From: Treponema_I sp045616125 | GTDB taxonomy: Bacteria; Spirochaetota; Spirochaetia; Treponematales; Treponemataceae | Direction: 5' to 3' | DNA length: 22,908 bases | NCBI GenBank assembly: GCA_045616125.1 | Contig: JAZLGC010000001.1 | Span: forward strand, 1 to 22,908 | In this document: piece by piece, positions 22,545 to 22,908 of the stretch | Layout of the letters: each line of letters opens with the position of its first letter | Position numbering within the stretch: the stretch's first letter is position 1 | Translations under genes and position numbers: made by a program | The notes under the pieces: model-generated | The model's input: only the letters and a program-made list of their open reading frames with translations | Databases searched by the model: none | Told to the model about the DNA's origin: nothing

Positions 22545-22908
22545 TTATACACTGCGATTTTTCGTTACTTCAGTAAGTAGTGCTTCAAGCTCTGCAATCC
22601 GTTCGGCTTGTTTTTTCAGTTCAGTTTCATATCTGGCATCAGATTCAGCACGGCCCTGTTGCAGTCCTTGTTCTAAACCTTGTTCTAAACCTTTTTCTAA
22701 ACCTTGCTGCAAGCCCTGCTGCAACCCCTGTTCCAATCCTTCTGCGTGTCCTTCAGCCAGACCTTTAGCACGGGCTTCGCGTTCCAGATTAAGAATATGA
22801 ATTTTCATGATGTAATCTTCATCCTGTAAACAGGCAATCATATTATCCTGTACCTCCGGTTCATGTTCACGGATATACTCCGTAAGAATCTGTTTTTCCT
22901 GACAGATC
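22545..22908 (-). CDS. Rpn/PD-(D/E)XK-type nuclease family protein, C-terminal part (partial)
   Basis: The open frame runs without a stop from 22545 to the window edge, so the gene is cut at its 5' end; the internal ATG at 22841 is probably not the start. The visible end reads QEKQILTEYIREHEPEVQDN, then MIACLQDEDYIMKIHILNLE, then ten tetrapeptides of the GLEQ type, then a charged helix ending in ELEALLTEVTKNRSV. This tail, with EGLEQGLQQG repeats, is typical of the C-termini of Rpn-family (YhgA-like, PDDEXK_2) proteins, which are linked to recombination or mobile DNA. The catalytic domain lies outside the window, so activity cannot be judged. Confidence 0.7.
   Translation of the reverse strand, partial: ICQEKQILTEYIREHEPEVQDNMIACLQDEDYIMKIHILNLEREARAKGLAEGHAEGLEQGLQQGLQQGLEKGLEQGLEQGLQQGRAESDARYETELKKQAERIAELEALLTEVTKNRSV
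22644..22763. repeat. 12-bp coding tandem repeat (GLEQ tetrapeptides)
   Basis: Ten consecutive 12-bp units encode GLAE, GHAE, GLEQ, GLQQ, GLQQ, GLEK, GLEQ, GLEQ, GLQQ and GRAE. Several DNA units are almost identical (CCTTGTTCTAAA types at about 22668-22705), so copy number could change by slippage without breaking the frame. Confidence 0.85.

Noticed and set aside
22785..22841. ATG at 22841 as the true start of the Rpn-like gene
   Set aside because: The frame stays open with plausible protein sequence to the window edge, and the family needs a nuclease domain upstream.

Overview
The window looks like a spirochaete chromosome, most likely a Treponema of the gut or oral type. The main clues are solute-binding proteins whose signal peptides end in AFA-GG followed by a K/E-rich linker, a BMP/TmpC-like purine-binding protein, a methyl-accepting chemotaxis protein, and moderate base composition. 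The genus is inferred from style, not from a marker gene. No rRNA, tRNA, CRISPR array or prophage was seen.

Layout. (1) 77-3455, minus strand: a carbohydrate ABC importer (binding protein, then two permeases) with a good sigma-70-type promoter overlapped by a LacI-type operator, a second operator upstream, a hairpin terminator after the binding-protein gene and another after the permeases. It has no ATPase gene. (2) 3547-5459: a dCache-type chemoreceptor with its own terminator. (3) 5595-6722, plus strand: a DUF362 protein with two [4Fe-4S] clusters. (4) 6726-6923: a tandem 35-bp palindromic repeat array between convergent genes. (5) 6928-14573, minus strand: a purine block. Xanthine phosphoribosyltransferase (xpt) has its own promoter and terminator. 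Next come a BMP-family binding protein, a two-domain ABC ATPase and two permeases. Tightly coupled behind these are a duplicated DUF1538 membrane protein and a duplicated PII-like protein. (6) 14598-19258: a soluble multi-PAS hybrid histidine kinase and an EAL protein with a degenerate GGDEF domain. (7) 19372-20724: a MATE exporter with a dyad operator candidate. (8) 20801-22434: a Mpi/Hin-type serine recombinase divergent from a secreted, probably outer-membrane, beta-rich protein. (9) 22545-22908: the C-terminal end of an Rpn/PD-(D/E)XK-type protein that runs off the window.

How it fits together. Sugar and purine uptake, taxis, and two-component and c-di-GMP signalling lie side by side, as expected of a motile host-associated spirochaete. 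The best candidate for an undescribed system is the DUF1538 transporter plus its double PII-like partner. Both proteins are tandem duplications, the two genes are translationally coupled, and they form the tail of a purine ABC transporter operon. The serine invertase beside a surface-protein gene is the second candidate. A third pattern is that several genes without a Shine-Dalgarno sequence (DUF362, xpt, the histidine kinase, MATE and possibly the purine ATPase) have a -10-like hexamer only 5-9 nt before the ATG, which suggests leaderless transcription.
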